Shown here: in pieces, positions 1-11,465 of the stretch
Position numbering within the stretch: position 1 is the first letter of the stretch
How the letters are laid out: every line of letters begins with the position of its first letter
Assembly (NCBI RefSeq): GCF_003597395.2
Contig: NC_133770.1
Coordinates: 289,906,000 to 289,969,999 of the forward strand
Direction of reading: 5' to 3'
DNA from: Chelonoidis abingdonii
Taxonomy: Eukaryota; Chordata; Testudines; Testudinidae
DNA length: 64,000 nucleotides
Notes under the pieces: model-generated
The model's database searches: none
What the model was told of the DNA's origin: nothing
The model's input: the letters and a program-made list of their open reading frames with translations, nothing else
Made by a program: the position numbers and the translations under genes

Positions 1-181
1 CCTCGCCCGCTCCTCACTCCACTCCTCTGCTCCCCTCTTCTCCCTTCCCCTTCTGTGGCTCTCCCTTAGAGCCCGTAAAAAGTGGGAGGGCATAAAAAGT
101 GATGGTTCCCCCCTGCGTTCTGGCGCTCCTGCATGCAAGTATTTATGTAGCTTCCTTGCACATTGTTTTCCTGAGCACATC

Positions 182-550
182 TCAAGCACTGGGATCTGGA
201 TTTAGATCTCCCAAGAAGTACATTCTGCGCTTTGGAATCAAGATAATTTTGGGATGTTTGTGATGAAACTGGAGCGTCACCATCAAAAGTGAAGCAGCCC
301 ATGATAAAACGTGGTCTTTAATGCTTTGCACATTGAAGCCAAAATCTCTAACAGTGAAATGACTGTCACGATGACGCCTTCTTTCGGCCTGATCAGCAAT
401 TTTTAGATCTGAATGTCTCTCGTGTGTTTTGTCTTCAGGATTCAAGATTCTACACATTTTATTTGTTGTTTCCACAATGGCTTTACCGTTTCCCGTTAAA
501 GAGAATGACTTTTCCTCCAAGCAACTTAGAAAGAGTCTGGCATAAACATA
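182..550 (-). CDS. Candidate exon (3'-most of the minus-strand chain), unidentified protein
   Basis: On the minus strand a pyrimidine-rich tract ending ...ctctcagttttcattatag is followed at 550 by an open frame in phase 0, which matches the phase-0 end of the candidate exon at 4981-5183. The frame starts YVYARLFLSCLEEKSFSL and contains NPEDKTHERHSDLK and ADQAERRRHRD; it stays open to a stop near 182. The true end is unclear. The best splice donor (ACG|GTAAAG) would cut the exon to about 64 nt, while a second frame is open from about 302 to 66, so a splice, a frameshift or a pseudogene are all possible. No family was recognised. The chain phase and the acceptor are seen in the sequence; that it is a gene is inference. 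Confidence 0.3.
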   Translation of the reverse strand, partial: YVYARLFLSCLEEKSFSLTGNGKAIVETTNKMCRILNPEDKTHERHSDLKIADQAERRRHRDSHFTVRDFGFNVQSIKDHVLSWAASLLMVTLQFHHKHPKIILIPKRRMYFLGDLNPDPSA

Positions 551-1938
551 CTATAATGAAAACTGAGAGAAAAAAACGTAAGGTTTAGTGAACATGCAGG
601 AGGACAACAAAACAGAAACAGCTTTGTTTACAAAAGCATTTTTAGCATGATTACAAAGCAGGGATGTCAGTGTCAAAAGGAGTGATTACAAATCTGATTC
701 TTGCTTCTTTTTTCCCCCTGCAGAAATCTAGTTACAGATTTTTTCTTTATTGTTTGGGTTGTTCAAATTAAGGTAAGTCATCCATAAGGTCTCATGTATA
801 ATTCATGAAAAGGTTCAGGGTGGTGTGTATTTGTCCTACTACAGCAAAAAAAAAAATCACATTATTATAATTTGACTTTCGATATACAGTGTTTATTTAC
901 AATTTTAATTAGACTCATAATTACATCTCATGATCACTAAAGTCAATAGCAGCAGCAGAGCTGGACAAAAACAATTAGATTGGGATTTCTTTTTTTTTAG
1001 TTCAAAAGTTTGTTTTTTCCTTTTTTAATAAGATAAAAGGACTAGTGGGGGGAGGGAGGGAAGATACATTCATCTAATAAAGACATAATAAATTAAAATT
1101 AATCAAGTGATAAAAGATACATGGCTAGATATTAATGACAATTTATGGCAATATATGGTATGTTTATCATCTCACTTACACTGGGGCAAATCAATGTAGC
1201 TTCATGGAGTAAATGTAGATACAGAAGCGTAAATCTTGTGTAAGCCAGAACAGTATCAAACCTGGAGATTTCATAAATGGGAATGTAAGCCTTGACTTGG
1301 CAGCCGGTTCCTATTCCATGAAGCACTTAAGCACATGCTTAATTTAAAGTCCTGGCTTAAGTGCATTGCAGAAGTGAGGCATAAGTAGTTNNNNNNNNNN
1401 NNNNNNNNNNNNNNNNNNNNNNNNNNNNNNNNNNNNNNNNNNNNNNNNNNNNNNNNNNNNNNNNNNNNNNNNNNNNNNNNNNNNNNNNNNGACTGCAGCA
1501 AAGTGGTGGATAGAGGATTCCCATCTATCCAATGTCACCAGTGGAATATTCAGGATCAGCTTTCATGTCAATAAGATCAGGTGCACAGGCACACAGGTGA
1601 ACGTTGCCTACTCTGCAGTAACCCAGGGAGGAAAGGAGTGGGGTTACACGTGGAAGAGCATGCTATACCATGCTCAATGTAAACGTGAGTGGAGACTGTG
1701 GTGTTAAATATACCATTAGACTGAAAGGGGACCCACTGGAGTCACACTGGAGTTGAACTGGTATGAGAGAGTGGTGAATCAGGCTCCCAGTGTCCAGGCT
1801 AATATTAGTTGACGTGCCCTCTTTTACACACTGGTATAATCTCTAACATAGGAAATACATTTTTCATTATATGTCCTTTCCCTTTCAACTCTGCTTTCAG
1901 TCTTTCCTTTCTCATAGGTGGATTTATTATTGGTGGTA
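551..1938. other. No gene seen; AT-rich non-coding sequence
   Basis: Apart from the 100-N gap, this stretch has only short A/T runs (for example near 845 and 990) and no open frame with splice signals. If the minus-strand exon chain is real, it is intronic. Confidence 0.6.
1391..1490. other. Assembly gap (100 N)
   Basis: Exactly 100 N, the usual convention for a gap of unknown length. Unlike the other gaps in this window, it is not flanked by the TGTCATAA LTR family; neither flank is a repeat I recognise. Confidence 0.95.
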
Positions 1939-2168
1939 CATCCAGCACCGGTGCCAGGGTTTCTGGTGCCCTAGGCGCCAGGCCATTTCGCTGCCCCGCG
2001 CGCCAGGTCCACCGGAGCCACGGGACCAGTAGACCCTCTGCAGGTATGACTGTGGCAGCTCCACCGGAGCCACCTGCTGCCCTCCTGGCAAAATGCTGCC
2101 CCCTCCCCCCCATAATGCTGGCACCCTAGGCGACTGCCTAAGTCGCCTAAATGAAAGCACTGGCTCTG
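1939..2168. mobile_element. GC-rich non-autonomous DNA element, copy 1 (CCACCGGAGCC family)
   Basis: Imperfect terminal inverted repeats bound it (ccagcaccggtgcc at the left, gcactggctctgg at the right). Inside are the 'ccaccggagcc(g/a)cgggacca' and 'ctctgcaggta' units also seen at 5.4-5.7 kb and 43.6-43.9 kb. The open frames on both strands here come from the GC-rich palindromic units and are not genes. The class (hAT-like) is inference from inverted termini and the company it keeps. Confidence 0.6.
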
Positions 2169-2179
2169 GGTACATCCCA

Positions 2180-3795
2180 CACTGACTGTCTTGCAGGTAA
2201 AGCTGGATGAAAAGGGGAATTTCCATACCCCGGGAAATTCCAAAATGTCACCATTTGTTTTCAGCTCAAATTGGAAAGTGAAATTTTTTTTGATCGTTCT
2301 ATGAAATGGAGAGTCCAGGAAAATTTGATTTAGAAATGAAGAAACATTTAGTTTGGTCATTTTCAGTCAAAATAAAATACTGACATGGCCGAAATCAAAA
2401 TGTTTCACTGTGGTTTGTGGAGCTGACCTGAAGCTCCATTTCAAGTCAGTTAAATGTTAAACTAGGTTTTCCTATAGCTGGGCGTTGCCTCACAGAAGAT
2501 ATATTTCGGGAACCTGATGCCCAAACTCTCCTCCTTACTTGACTACATCCCCCAGTATATTCAGACTCACGTGAGGCCAATACTGCACCATGCATCTTGG
2601 TCAGATGGGACTCCATATTGCATTATAGGAGATGTAGTTTTCCAGGGAGCCTGGCACATAGGAGAAAATGAGGATCCAAACTATAATTCCCATAAGGCAA
2701 TGAATTGATAGGGAAATACAGTTTAATGTTTTGTTGAACTGATTCAAAACAAAAATAAATTCAGGTCTGTCAAGGGTCCTTCCCCACTCTGAACTTTAGG
2801 GTACAGATGTGGGGACCTGCATGGACACTTCTAAACTAAATTACAAGCTTAGATCTGGTAACACTGCCACCATCCAGAATTTCTATGTCTGGAGCACTCC
2901 CTGTCCCTCCAAAACTTTCCCCTCCCTGGTTTGCCTTGAGGGACTTCACCAGTTCCCTGGTGAACACAGATCCAAACCCCTTGGATCTTAAAACAAGGAG
3001 AAATTAACCATCCCCTCTTCTTCTTGGTTCCTCCCACCAGATTCCCACTTGGTGAATCCCCAGCATTCCAATCTCCTTTGGATCAAAAAAAAACAAACAA
3101 GGAAAAAATCAATTGCGGAGGTTTATAGAAAAAAAAAAAAAAGGCTTTTAATTAAAGAAAAGAAAGGTGAAAGAGAAACCCTCTGGGAGAGATTAGCACA
3201 CCAGCTACCTCTCACAGACACAGATTCAAAACACGAGGATGTTCCCCGGGCACAAAGTGACTTACACAAAGCAAATACCCAATACCCAATTTTTCCGATA
3301 AGTATTCCCCTTAATGTACCAAGACAAGTTACAAAGAAAACAAACATATAACCTATCTGATCCTCAGGTTACAAAGAAAACAAACCATAAACAAACCTAT
3401 TTATCCCTTTCTAAAACTTACTACTCTGATAAGAGGCTGGTTCCTTGATCTTTTTCATTCCCGCTGAAACTGAAACTCTCCAACAAAGGAAAAACTTCCC
3501 TCCTTTCTTCTGAAACATCTTGTTCCCCCATTGGTTCCTCTGGTCAGGTGTTAGCTAGGCTAGGTGACCTTTTTAACCCTTTACAGGTAAGAGGCAATAA
3601 CCCTTAACCATCTGTTTATGACAATGTCAGTTCAACAAAACAAAATATTCCAGTTTGTCTCAAACTGACCCAAAACAAAATGTTTCATTTAGAGTTTCCT
3701 GATGAAAATATTTTTTTCAGCAAAATCAAAAAAGTTGCATTTTCCATTGAAAAAATCATTCCCACACAAGATTCCCAGTCAGCTCTACTTCCAGT
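2180..3795. repeat. Ancient palindromic AT-rich repeat, split by an LTR
   Basis: AT-rich sequence with many 'aaaatgttt / aaacatttt' inverted words and a segment like the widespread amniote 'gattgtagttttccaggg' repeat near 2630-2665. It continues across the LTR at 2768-3623, with a similar 'caaaacaaaatgtttcattt' region at 3645-3790. A related AT-rich palindromic sequence lies at 20645-20955. No coding potential. Confidence 0.5.
2768..3623 (-). mobile_element. Solo LTR, family A, copy 1 (oldest looking)
   Basis: In minus orientation it reads TGTCATAAACAGATGG... and ends ...TTGACA. Flanking pentamers are aggtc (2763-2767) and atgtc (3624-3628), a 4/5 match expected for an aged 5-bp target duplication. 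It is 856 bp and more diverged from the other family-A copies than they are from each other. No internal (gag/pol/env) sequence is attached, so it is a solo LTR. TG...CA ends plus a 5-bp duplication identify a retroviral-type LTR; the exact class is not resolved. Confidence 0.8.
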
Positions 3796-4980
3796 CTGTT
3801 TATTCACTACATAGAGTTTGCAAAACTGGGCCATATAATAAAATAAACAGCATTCACCTGCCCCTGTAGCATCTATATCCATTTTCCATCCTCATCCTGC
3901 AGTGGTTGGAAATCCTCCTCACCATAGACCTGGAACTATCATGCTGTTCACATAGCTAACTTATGTAACTACACAATCTTATTAACATTACCGTTGACCT
4001 CCCTCCAACTGTTTGTTACTCACCTTGTGTCTTGTCTTAGATTGTAAGCTTTTGGGGCTGGTATCATGTCTTCTCTTTGACTCAATGGAGCTGGTGCACT
4101 GGAATAGTGATTCAAGCACTTGAAGCGGATGAGAGTTGCTAAACAATTTACACTCATATATCTCCTTCTACCTAGTTAACTTTGTTTTAAGGCTGGAGCC
4201 TGAACAATTTTTCTATTCATTTGCATGCTACTAATATACCAATTCACGCATCATAGAATTCAAATTATCTTCATTCACATTTGGAGCCGAAATGTAGTTT
4301 TATGTGTAAATGTATCTTTACTTAATGCAGCTCATTCATCATCTCTATCAATGTATTTCTGCCAGGTAAGCTCTAACAATTTAAAGATGATGTGTTCGTT
4401 TCTTGTCAGTTTAGAGGACTCATTCCTGTCTCCATTGAGTCTCAGTCTAGAGAGCAGGATCAGACCCTGTATTAGAAATTTTAGTTATAATTTAAGCATC
4501 TAGGGGTCTGAGCCAAGTCCCACAGAAAGCAGCGGGAGTCTTTCCATTAACTTAAATGGGTTTTTGGATCAGGCCCCTAGAATTCAGGCCTGACCAGCCA
4601 CAGATTCGAGTTGAGGGTGCCAAGCTATCAGGCATTCAGATACTACAGTGCTGAATGTGGGATAATACCTGAACAAAACAGAATAGCACCATGCAGGAGG
4701 AACACAGCACCATACAAGCGCAAACCCTTATGTAACCTGCACAGGGTAAACGGACTATTTCATAAACATCCTTCCCTGGTTCTTATCACCAATGGTGAAT
4801 GTCTAAGGAGCTAGAAAAAGCTGTGTAGGGTCATGACTTCCATGCACTTTAATTAAAATCATGCTGTATTGGGATAGGGAGAATGAGGTACTTTGTGTTT
4901 ATTTCAAGCACCAAATAATTTAGGGTCATTGAAGCTTTGTCTATACTGGCATCATTCCTCAAGTTTTCCATATCTCATAC

Positions 4981-5183
4981 TCTTCTAACATGGGTCATGA
5001 TTGTTTTGTCACAAACCAGTTTACACTCTTTTAATGCTTCAGAACCCAAGTGGCTATCAGCTGAGCTGAAGTCTATTTTGCTTCCTGTTTCATCAACAAA
5101 AAATGTCACGTAAGATCCAGCTGAAGCACCTTTCCCACTGGTGGCAGAAAGAAACAGCTTGTCTGGGGGATGGTAGTTTGCAT
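4981..5183 (-). CDS. Candidate internal exon (203 nt), unidentified protein
   Basis: On the minus strand a long T/C tract (gattttttttttcccctaatggctgctgctgcag) precedes the start at 5183, and a good donor (GAAGA|GTATGAG) follows 4981. The frame enters in phase 1 and leaves in phase 0: 2 nt plus 67 open codons. Phase 1 is exactly what the candidate exon at 9106-9226 leaves, and the joined codon is AAT (Asn). The peptide includes ANYHPPDKLFLSATSGKG, SAGSYVTFFVDETGSKIDF and LKECKLVCDKTIMTHVRR. It is of mixed composition and looks like an ordinary soluble protein segment. I do not recognise the family. Splice sites and phase are seen; the gene assignment is inference. Confidence 0.6.
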
Positions 5184-5295
5184 CTGCAGCAGCAGCCATT
5201 AGGGGAAAAAAAAAATCAACTTTTGAAGTGAGCAAAGGGTAAATGTGGAACCCCCTAAACAGTGAACTCCATTCACAACTTTAACACGCTAGCTC

Positions 5296-6156
5296 TTAGA
5301 ACGGGGTGAAGGGGGACTTTTTGGCCCAAGGGCCACACTGGGGTTGCATAACTATGGATGGCCAGGTAGGGAAAGCTGTGTCTCCCCCAACAGCCTGGAC
5401 CCCGCCCAGGGGCGGCTCTAAACAGTTCGCCACCCCAAGCAAGACAGCATGCCGCGGGGGGTGCTCTGCCGGTCGCGTGGCTCCGGTGGACCTCCTGCAG
5501 GCGTGCCTGCGGGAGGTCCACCAAAGCCGCGGGATCAGCAGACCCTTTGCAGGCACGCCTGCGGGAGGTCCACCGGAGCCGCCTGCCGCCCTCCCTGCGA
5601 CCAGCAGAGCACCCCCTGCGGTATGCCACTCCAAGCACGCGCTTGGCTTGCTTGGGCATGGAGCTGCCCCTGCCCCTGCCCCCTATCCACCTCCTCTCAC
5701 TTCCATCCCCATGACTACCCCCCTCAGAACCCCTGACCCATCCATCCCCCCCTGCTCCTTGTCCTCTAACCCCGCCCCAGGACCCCACCCCCTTTCCATC
5801 CCGCCCTGCCCCCAGTCCCCTGACTGCACCTCTGACCCCTATCCACACCCCCTAACAGGCCCCCCAGGACTCCCACGTTTATCCAACCCCCCATTCCCCA
5901 TCCCCTGACTGCCTCCCCCCAAACCTCCACCCCTTAGCCAACCCCCCGGCCCTGGCCCCCTTTCCATGCTGCTGCACTGTTCTGCAGGAGTACGCAACCC
6001 CGCCGCCCAGAGCACTGTCTATGCAGCGACATGAAAACAGGGCAGGGGGGACAGCAGGGGAGGGGCTGGGGTAGCCTCCCTGGCCAGGAGCTCAGGGGCT
6101 GGGCAGGATGGTCTTGCGAGCTAGATGTGGCCCATGGGCCATAGTTTGCCCACCTC
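5296..6156 (+). mobile_element. hAT-type element with C-rich interior
   Basis: The left end reads like 'gggtg..ggactttttggcccaagggccacactggggtt' and the right end '...gatgtggcccatgggccatagtttgcccacctctg', the inverted, pseudo-palindromic ends typical of a common turtle hAT element. Between 5680 and 5960 the interior is a run of CCCC-rich units such as 'cccctgac' and 'catcccccc'. A second GC-rich element is inserted at about 5408-5674. The long open frames on both strands here (about 5273-5908) are low-complexity and not genes. Confidence 0.7.
5408..5674. mobile_element. GC-rich non-autonomous DNA element, copy 2, nested in hAT
   Basis: Ends are 'ggggcggctctaaac' and 'ggagctgcccctg'. The interior holds several alternating copies of 'ggtccaccggagccgc' and 'cctgcaggcgtgcctgcggg', which are partly inverted relative to each other and can fold on themselves. 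It is the same family as 43612-43895 and related to 1939-2168. Confidence 0.65.
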
Positions 6157-6160
6157 TGTC

Positions 6161-6560
6161 TTAGAATCATAGAATATCAGGGTTGAAAGGGACGTCAGGA
6201 AGTCATCTAGTCCAACCTCCTGCTCAAAGCAGGACCAATTCCCAAATAAATCATCCCAGTCAGGGCTTTGTCAAGCCTGACCTTAAAAACCTCTAAGGAA
6301 GGAGATTCCACCACCTCCCTAGGTAACCCATTCCAGTGTTTCACCACCCTCCTAGTGAAAAATGTTTTTCCTACTATCCAACCTAGACCTCCCCCACTGC
6401 AACTTGAGACCATTACTACTTGTTCTGTCATCAGATATCACTGAGAACAGTCTAGATCCATCCTCTTTGGAACCCCCTTTCAAGTATTTGAAAGCAGATA
6501 TCAAATCCCCCCTCATTCTTCTCTTCTGCAAACTAAATTTCCTTGTTCTCATTTAAGGAA
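6161..6560 (-). mobile_element. CR1 LINE, 5'-truncated 3' end
   Basis: In minus orientation the element ends '...ccctgatattctatgattctaa', the CR1 3' tail. Upstream, the C-terminal part of CR1 ORF2 is readable in fragments, with the typical RRMRGDLISAFKYLKGG at about 6470-6530. Two frames are needed, so it is inactive. The truncation to about 400 bp is normal for CR1. Confidence 0.9.
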
Positions 6561-7909
6561 GAATCATGGTTATTGGGATCAGGGGGGCATATTGCGTTCT
6601 TACAAGTGTCAATTGTATGATTTTTTTCCCCCCAATCACTTCTCTGAAAGTAAACCCATGCTCTAATATTAGTCAAATGGATTAGTAAGTTGTAGGTGCG
6701 TGTGTGTACACCAGATGCATGTATTTGTAAGGCATGGGGAAAAGACACGCAGAGATAAAACACACAGTAGGAGAGGTCTTTATCTGGATAAAAGGGGCAT
6801 AGTTCAATTTCTGGGACACTACCTCTCAAAAATCATTCCAGTTCATGTATATACATTCTTCACTGCTCATGCCTTTTATTCAAGTGTTATTATCCAACTC
6901 TCAACCCACTTGGTGTTTGACTTCAATTCCTTTATTAAATTTGTATGTTCTTATTTGACTTATCTAAAAAGGAAAATGCCACCTTGGAAAGAGCACACTC
7001 TAGAAAGAAAACTGTCAAAACATGAGCGTATGGGGCATGCACCTGTTGCAGTGTTGTTCTGAGGCATCAGTCAGTCACTTGAATTTCTGTAGTGCCTCTC
7101 AAGTGGCTACTTCAAAGCACTTTACTAATCAGAACAAATCCAGCAGAGGGCAGCTCAAACAAATATGGCTTTAAATTGTAGGTAGATTCTGGCAGGGATT
7201 CAAAGAGGCTGATCCTCAGATGAACAGGAATCTACATATACTGAAAGGATACAAGAAGTGAGCGCAAACCTCAGGCAGTCTGGAAGTTTAGTCTGACTGA
7301 TTGAAAATCTGAACCTTCAACAATCTTCTTCTCCACAGCTTTTGGGTCTGCAAAGCTAGGATGGAAATCCAATCAGAACAGACTCTCTCATAAGATACTT
7401 GGGACTTCCAGTTGTGATAAAAAGTTAGGGTCAGCTTGTGACATCCAGAATCTGATCCATAATAAATAATTATTTCTGCATCTGTGCGTCTGGTCCCAAT
7501 CCAATCAGAGCGCACAAAGACAAAAAATAATGGAGGCTCAAAGTTATCCTGACTTTCAGGAATCTCTGAAAAGGCTCAGCTCAGGTTTGATTTGAGTTTC
7601 AGCTAAAAATTCAGGACAGCTCTTATTTTCTATGAACTAACTCACCTATCCCTAAGTGCAGTCATGAAAGCAGTGACGCAGAACAATTTCTCAGATACCT
7701 ACTTGAGTGCCTAATCTAGAAGGTGTCGGGTAAGAAGGTGACAAAGGTGAAAAGTAGCAAGATCATGCAGGGCCTGGTATATAAGTACAGAAATCTTAAT
7801 GATGTCTCCTTTGTCTGGGAGCCATGGAGTTTTGTTCAGTGCTACTGCAGTATGGAAAACTCCCATATTCAAAGTTAGCCTTGAATCTTTGTTCTCTCAT
7901 ATGAGTTTC
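6561..7909. other. No gene seen
   Basis: No open frame with convincing splice sites on either strand and no repeat I can name. It lies between candidate minus-strand exons, so it is probably intronic. Confidence 0.5.
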
Positions 7910-7916
7910 TCTCTCA

Positions 7917-8176
7917 GGCGTGATCTACGCTTAAAACTTAAGTCAATGTGTCTGTGGCTCTCAGGGATGTGAAAAATCCACTGCTATAGCTTTGCCAACA
8001 TAACCCCTGGTGTAGACACAGCTATGTTGATAGATGGATGCTTCCATAGACGTAACTACTGTCTCTTGAGGAGATGGGGAAAAAAAACAACCTTCTGTTG
8101 CTATAGTCTGCCACTGTAGTGCAGGGTTAAATCAGCTCTAGCTGTTCCACTGTGGTACCTGCAGACATGGCCTCAC
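7917..8176. mobile_element. Short non-autonomous DNA element (turtle 'GTGTAGACA' type)
   Basis: It contains 'ggctctcagggatgtgaaaaatccac', 'taacccctggtgtagacacagctatgttgatagatgg' and 'tctcttgaggagatgg'. These are the diagnostic blocks of a common turtle short repeat with self-complementary arms. Terminal duplications are not clear. Confidence 0.55.
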
Positions 8177-8799
8177 TCTGTATAGTACACGGTCTCTCCA
8201 TGCTCTAGGATATTTTATCAGCAGCATCAGGCTGAAGCACCAGTAAGCACACTAATAATAAAAAGTGTGGTTACAGTATATAACTTACAGGCAGTGAACA
8301 AGGGGGAAGAAACACACATTCAAGCTGCATCACTATTGGTCCTGACTTTATATTTCACCCCAGTGTACCATTGTAAGCAATACTCTGCCAAATGGAGGGA
8401 AGGAGAGAACTGAGAGCTGCTGAAATCCTGTTCTTGTAGAGGGATGAATATGATTCATAATGCTCCCATGCGGAGAAACAATAAATAACAACATCTGTGG
8501 GCTAAGACTGCAGCCTTGTCTTATTCTGCACAGCAGGAGAGTGAGTGAGTGTAAGCCCCCATCTGGTGCAGAGCACAAGCACTTCCCTTGACACGAAAAG
8601 AAGCAGGGAGAGGGAGACTGGGCAGCACACACCTCCAGGAGTTACTGGCCAAATGCAAGGGGATAAGTAAGCTGCACTTACCTCCCTTTTGCAGCAAGAA
8701 AGGAATTGTGACTCTGCGTTATAATTTCTCCACAGTCAGGGCAGTTATGTGTCACCTCTGCCTCAGGGCTTAGGGCTCAACGTACACCCACTGTAATTA

Positions 8800-8920
8800 A
8801 TTACTTTTACTACCATAGTGCCTAGGATCCATAGTCATAGACCAGGACCCCATTGTGCTGGGTGCTGTACAAACACAGAACTGAATGCCAATCCCTGCGA
8901 CAAGGAGCTTAGTGAGACAT
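8800..8920. repeat. MIR/CORE-like SINE fragment
   Basis: 'ccatagtgcctaggatcca..catagaccaggaccccattgtgctgggtgctgtacaaacac' matches a dispersed amniote SINE 3' part. The same words recur at 32085-32175, 39365-39500, 57635-57740 and 59840-59960 in this window. Confidence 0.6.
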
Positions 8921-9105
8921 TTGGCTATTATCACCCTGATTCCTTTGGCTAGATTCTGCCTAGTCTTTACATGGGTCTTCATTTAATGAGCAGGAGCTTT
9001 GCTTTCTTTCCATGGTTCATTTAAAGGCCTGTCACAATTGCATCCCCCATGTTCAATCTATAGCCCATAAATGGAACCAGAGCCTTGTATCTTTATGATC
9101 TTTAC

Positions 9106-9226
9106 TTTCAAGACACTCATTGTAGAAGGCAGCCAGCATCAAGTTCATGCCTTGACTGAGGGCAAACGGCACTTCAGAAGGGAAAAATGAATTCCACGTT
9201 ATGGTATGCAGATGTATTGGAAGAAG
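9106..9226 (-). CDS. Candidate internal exon (121 nt), unidentified protein
   Basis: This has the best splice acceptor in the window on the minus strand: gattttattttttttgtcctggtgtttgactccaaacag before 9226. The donor is CTTGAAA|GTAAAG after 9106. It enters in phase 0 and leaves in phase 1 (40 codons plus 1 nt). Phase 0 fits the exon at 12554-12688, and phase 1 fits the exon at 4981-5183. The peptide includes LLPIHLHTITWNSFFPSEV and ALSQGMNLMLAAFYNECLE; the second half is amphipathic and helix-like. Family not recognised. Confidence 0.6.
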
Positions 9227-9229
9227 CTG

Positions 9230-10729
9230 TTTGGAGTCAAACACCAGGACAAAAAAAATAAAATCAAACTCCACATGCCTATGTGGGGAAGCATTTGCTA
9301 ATGCAGTCATTAGGATTTACTCCAAAGCACCTTTAACTCATCTTACAGAAAACAGCAGGGCTGAAAAATCAGACAGAAATTATATAAAATAAACATGCTT
9401 TAGCGAAAGGACAAATGATCTCATTTGAAAACTGCACAAGATCTTCCTACCTGCTGAGCTTAATTTCAAAATCCAGTGCTATCATTAGGAAAACAAGAAA
9501 AAGCTATTTGGTTTCACTTTGCATTCATTTCATCTACAATTGCAAAAGAAAGCAGCAGGGGCGGGGAGAAGAGGGGAGTATACAGCACCACCGTAGGTCT
9601 GCCTCTGTGGACCGTTTTGCAGGATCAAAGCCCTTGTTTGTCATTTGCTAAACTCTTTTCCTGGCTTTTTCAAACCCTAAAATATACTAAGCCATGGCAT
9701 TAGGATTAAGGTGACTTTCATGCAAAAGGAGACTGTTTCCCTTGCATCTGTTCCTTGCAACATCCTGGAGATACCCACTCCAAATTCTTGACCAAGACCC
9801 CAGAGCAAACAAGAACATTCTTCACTCAAAGAATCCTTCTCAGGTTTTAGATGAAACTCACTGCCTGTTGGGGCAAGACTCTGGGTGTCTAACAAATAAT
9901 AATAAATACTTTGAGCTTATACAGCACTTTCCATTCATAGGCTTTGCAAAGGTCTGTACGTATCATTTTACACCCTTTTATAGGTAGAACAGACAGTGTA
10001 GACAGCCCTAGAAATTTTTTTCACAAGTCTCATGATATTTACTGTTTTTATTCAAGACTAGCTCATAGAGTCAAATTATCTCACAGAATCTCAGTTTTCA
10101 ATTGGGAAAAAAAATAAAAGCTTCTGGCCTTCATGGTTCTGAGGGAAAACATGAACCAAGTATACACAAAAGGTTCAGAAACCAGAAGATACATTAAAAA
10201 CAATACTTTTTTACACCAATGTAGTGACTTCTCCACCTGTGTCCAGACCATTACTGTCTGAGGAGGACTAGCAGCTCTGAGGAGAGGGGCCCTCTGGATC
10301 TGCACACATCCATGCCGGGTGTCTTTTTCTCTCCTTCCTCGTTAGGTAGTCGTTTGGGGCCAGACTGCAAATATACAGCCTGCACCAAGTAACAGGCAGC
10401 ACACAGCTGCACTGGCCAAGGAGCAGACCACAGAACACGGTGCGGCTCCATTGCACTGTTTCTGTGTTCGAGGTAGGTTCTTGTAGCATGCTAATCTCCA
10501 TAATATCTGAGGCCCTGCTCTGGTTGGAGGAACAAGTTGTTTCACTTCATGTTGGTCAGCTGGCCAGCTACTCTGGGGGGTGGAGCCAAAGACCCTGCAG
10601 CTTGCCACTAACCTCTTCACAAAGGGGAACATTAGCTGAATATACTTTGCCCTCTGAGCAGGAAAGTAAATGGGAGAAACGGCTTTCAGCTCCTCTCACT
10701 TGAGCAGTTGAGTCAAGGCTGAGACAGCC
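9230..10729. other. No gene seen
   Basis: Only short open frames without splice signals. Probably an intron of the candidate minus-strand gene. No clear repeat was recognised. Confidence 0.5.
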
Positions 10730-11465
10730 TGTCATAAACAGATAGCTAAGGGTTAATGTCTCTTTCACCTGCAAAGGGGTAACAAACAACACCTGACCAG
10801 AGGACCAATCAGGAAACAAGATATTTTCAAATCTCAAGGGAGGGAAGTTTTTGGGTGTGGGTCCGTCGTCTGGGTCAGATTGCTCTCTAGGCTTGAGGGT
10901 GATCACACGCATCTCCAGGCTCTCTAATCTCTGTTCAAGTTGTAAGTACAGATCAGAAACAATATAGTTTTACATGTTTTGTATATGCACGTGTGAGTTG
11001 CTGGAAAGTTTAAATTGTATTTTTTTTTCTGATAAGGCTGTTTATATTTTTTTATAAGCACTAACACTGTAATATTGTCACTGATTAACAGAGACCATTT
11101 TTATGTCTTTTCTTTCGTCTTATTAAAAGCTTCTTTTTAAGACTGATTACATTTTTTCCCTCTGGTTAAGCTGAGGACGAAAGGGAGGGGGAATCTCTTG
11201 AGTAGATTACAGAGTGTGGATCTGTACTGCCTCTGGGGAAGAGGAGGGGAGCCAGGAGTGGCCCTAGTGAGGGAAAGAGTTTACTTCCCTGTGTTAAAGA
11301 TCAGGAGGATCTGGTCTTGGGGTCCCAGGGAAGTTGGGGAGACGAGTTACAAACACTCAATTGATGGTGGCAGCCTATCAGATCTAAGCTGTAATTAAGC
11401 TGCGAGGAATTCTTGCAGGTACCAATTTGGACGCTAGGTTCAGATTGGGACTTCTACCTTATACA
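10730..11465 (+). mobile_element. Solo LTR, family A, copy 2 (interior looks patched)
   Basis: Starts TGTCATAAACAG and ends ...CTTATACA, with a perfect 5-bp duplication cagcc (10725-10729 and 11466-11470). A CCAAT box is present at 10805-10809, an AT-rich TATA-like stretch near 11040-11056, and an ATTAAA poly(A) signal at 11122-11127, which sets the transcriptional orientation as plus. It is 736 bp, shorter than other copies, mostly through many one- or two-base losses in homopolymers after about 10850. Confidence 0.85.

Noticed and set aside
4015..4060. Strong minus donor CACAAG|GTGAGT
   Set aside because: It lies in an ancient SINE-like segment (gattgtaagcttttggggctgg) and no open frame leads into it.
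5273..5908. Frames of about 190-200 codons on both strands
   Set aside because: Low-complexity, proline/glycine-rich translation of GC-rich palindromic DNA elements; the same region is open on both strands.
8680..8765. Minus frame with HNCPDCGEIITQ and a strong donor GGGAG|GTAAGT
   Set aside because: It resembles a zinc ribbon, but its phases (1 to 2) cannot fit between the flanking candidate exons and the acceptor is weak.
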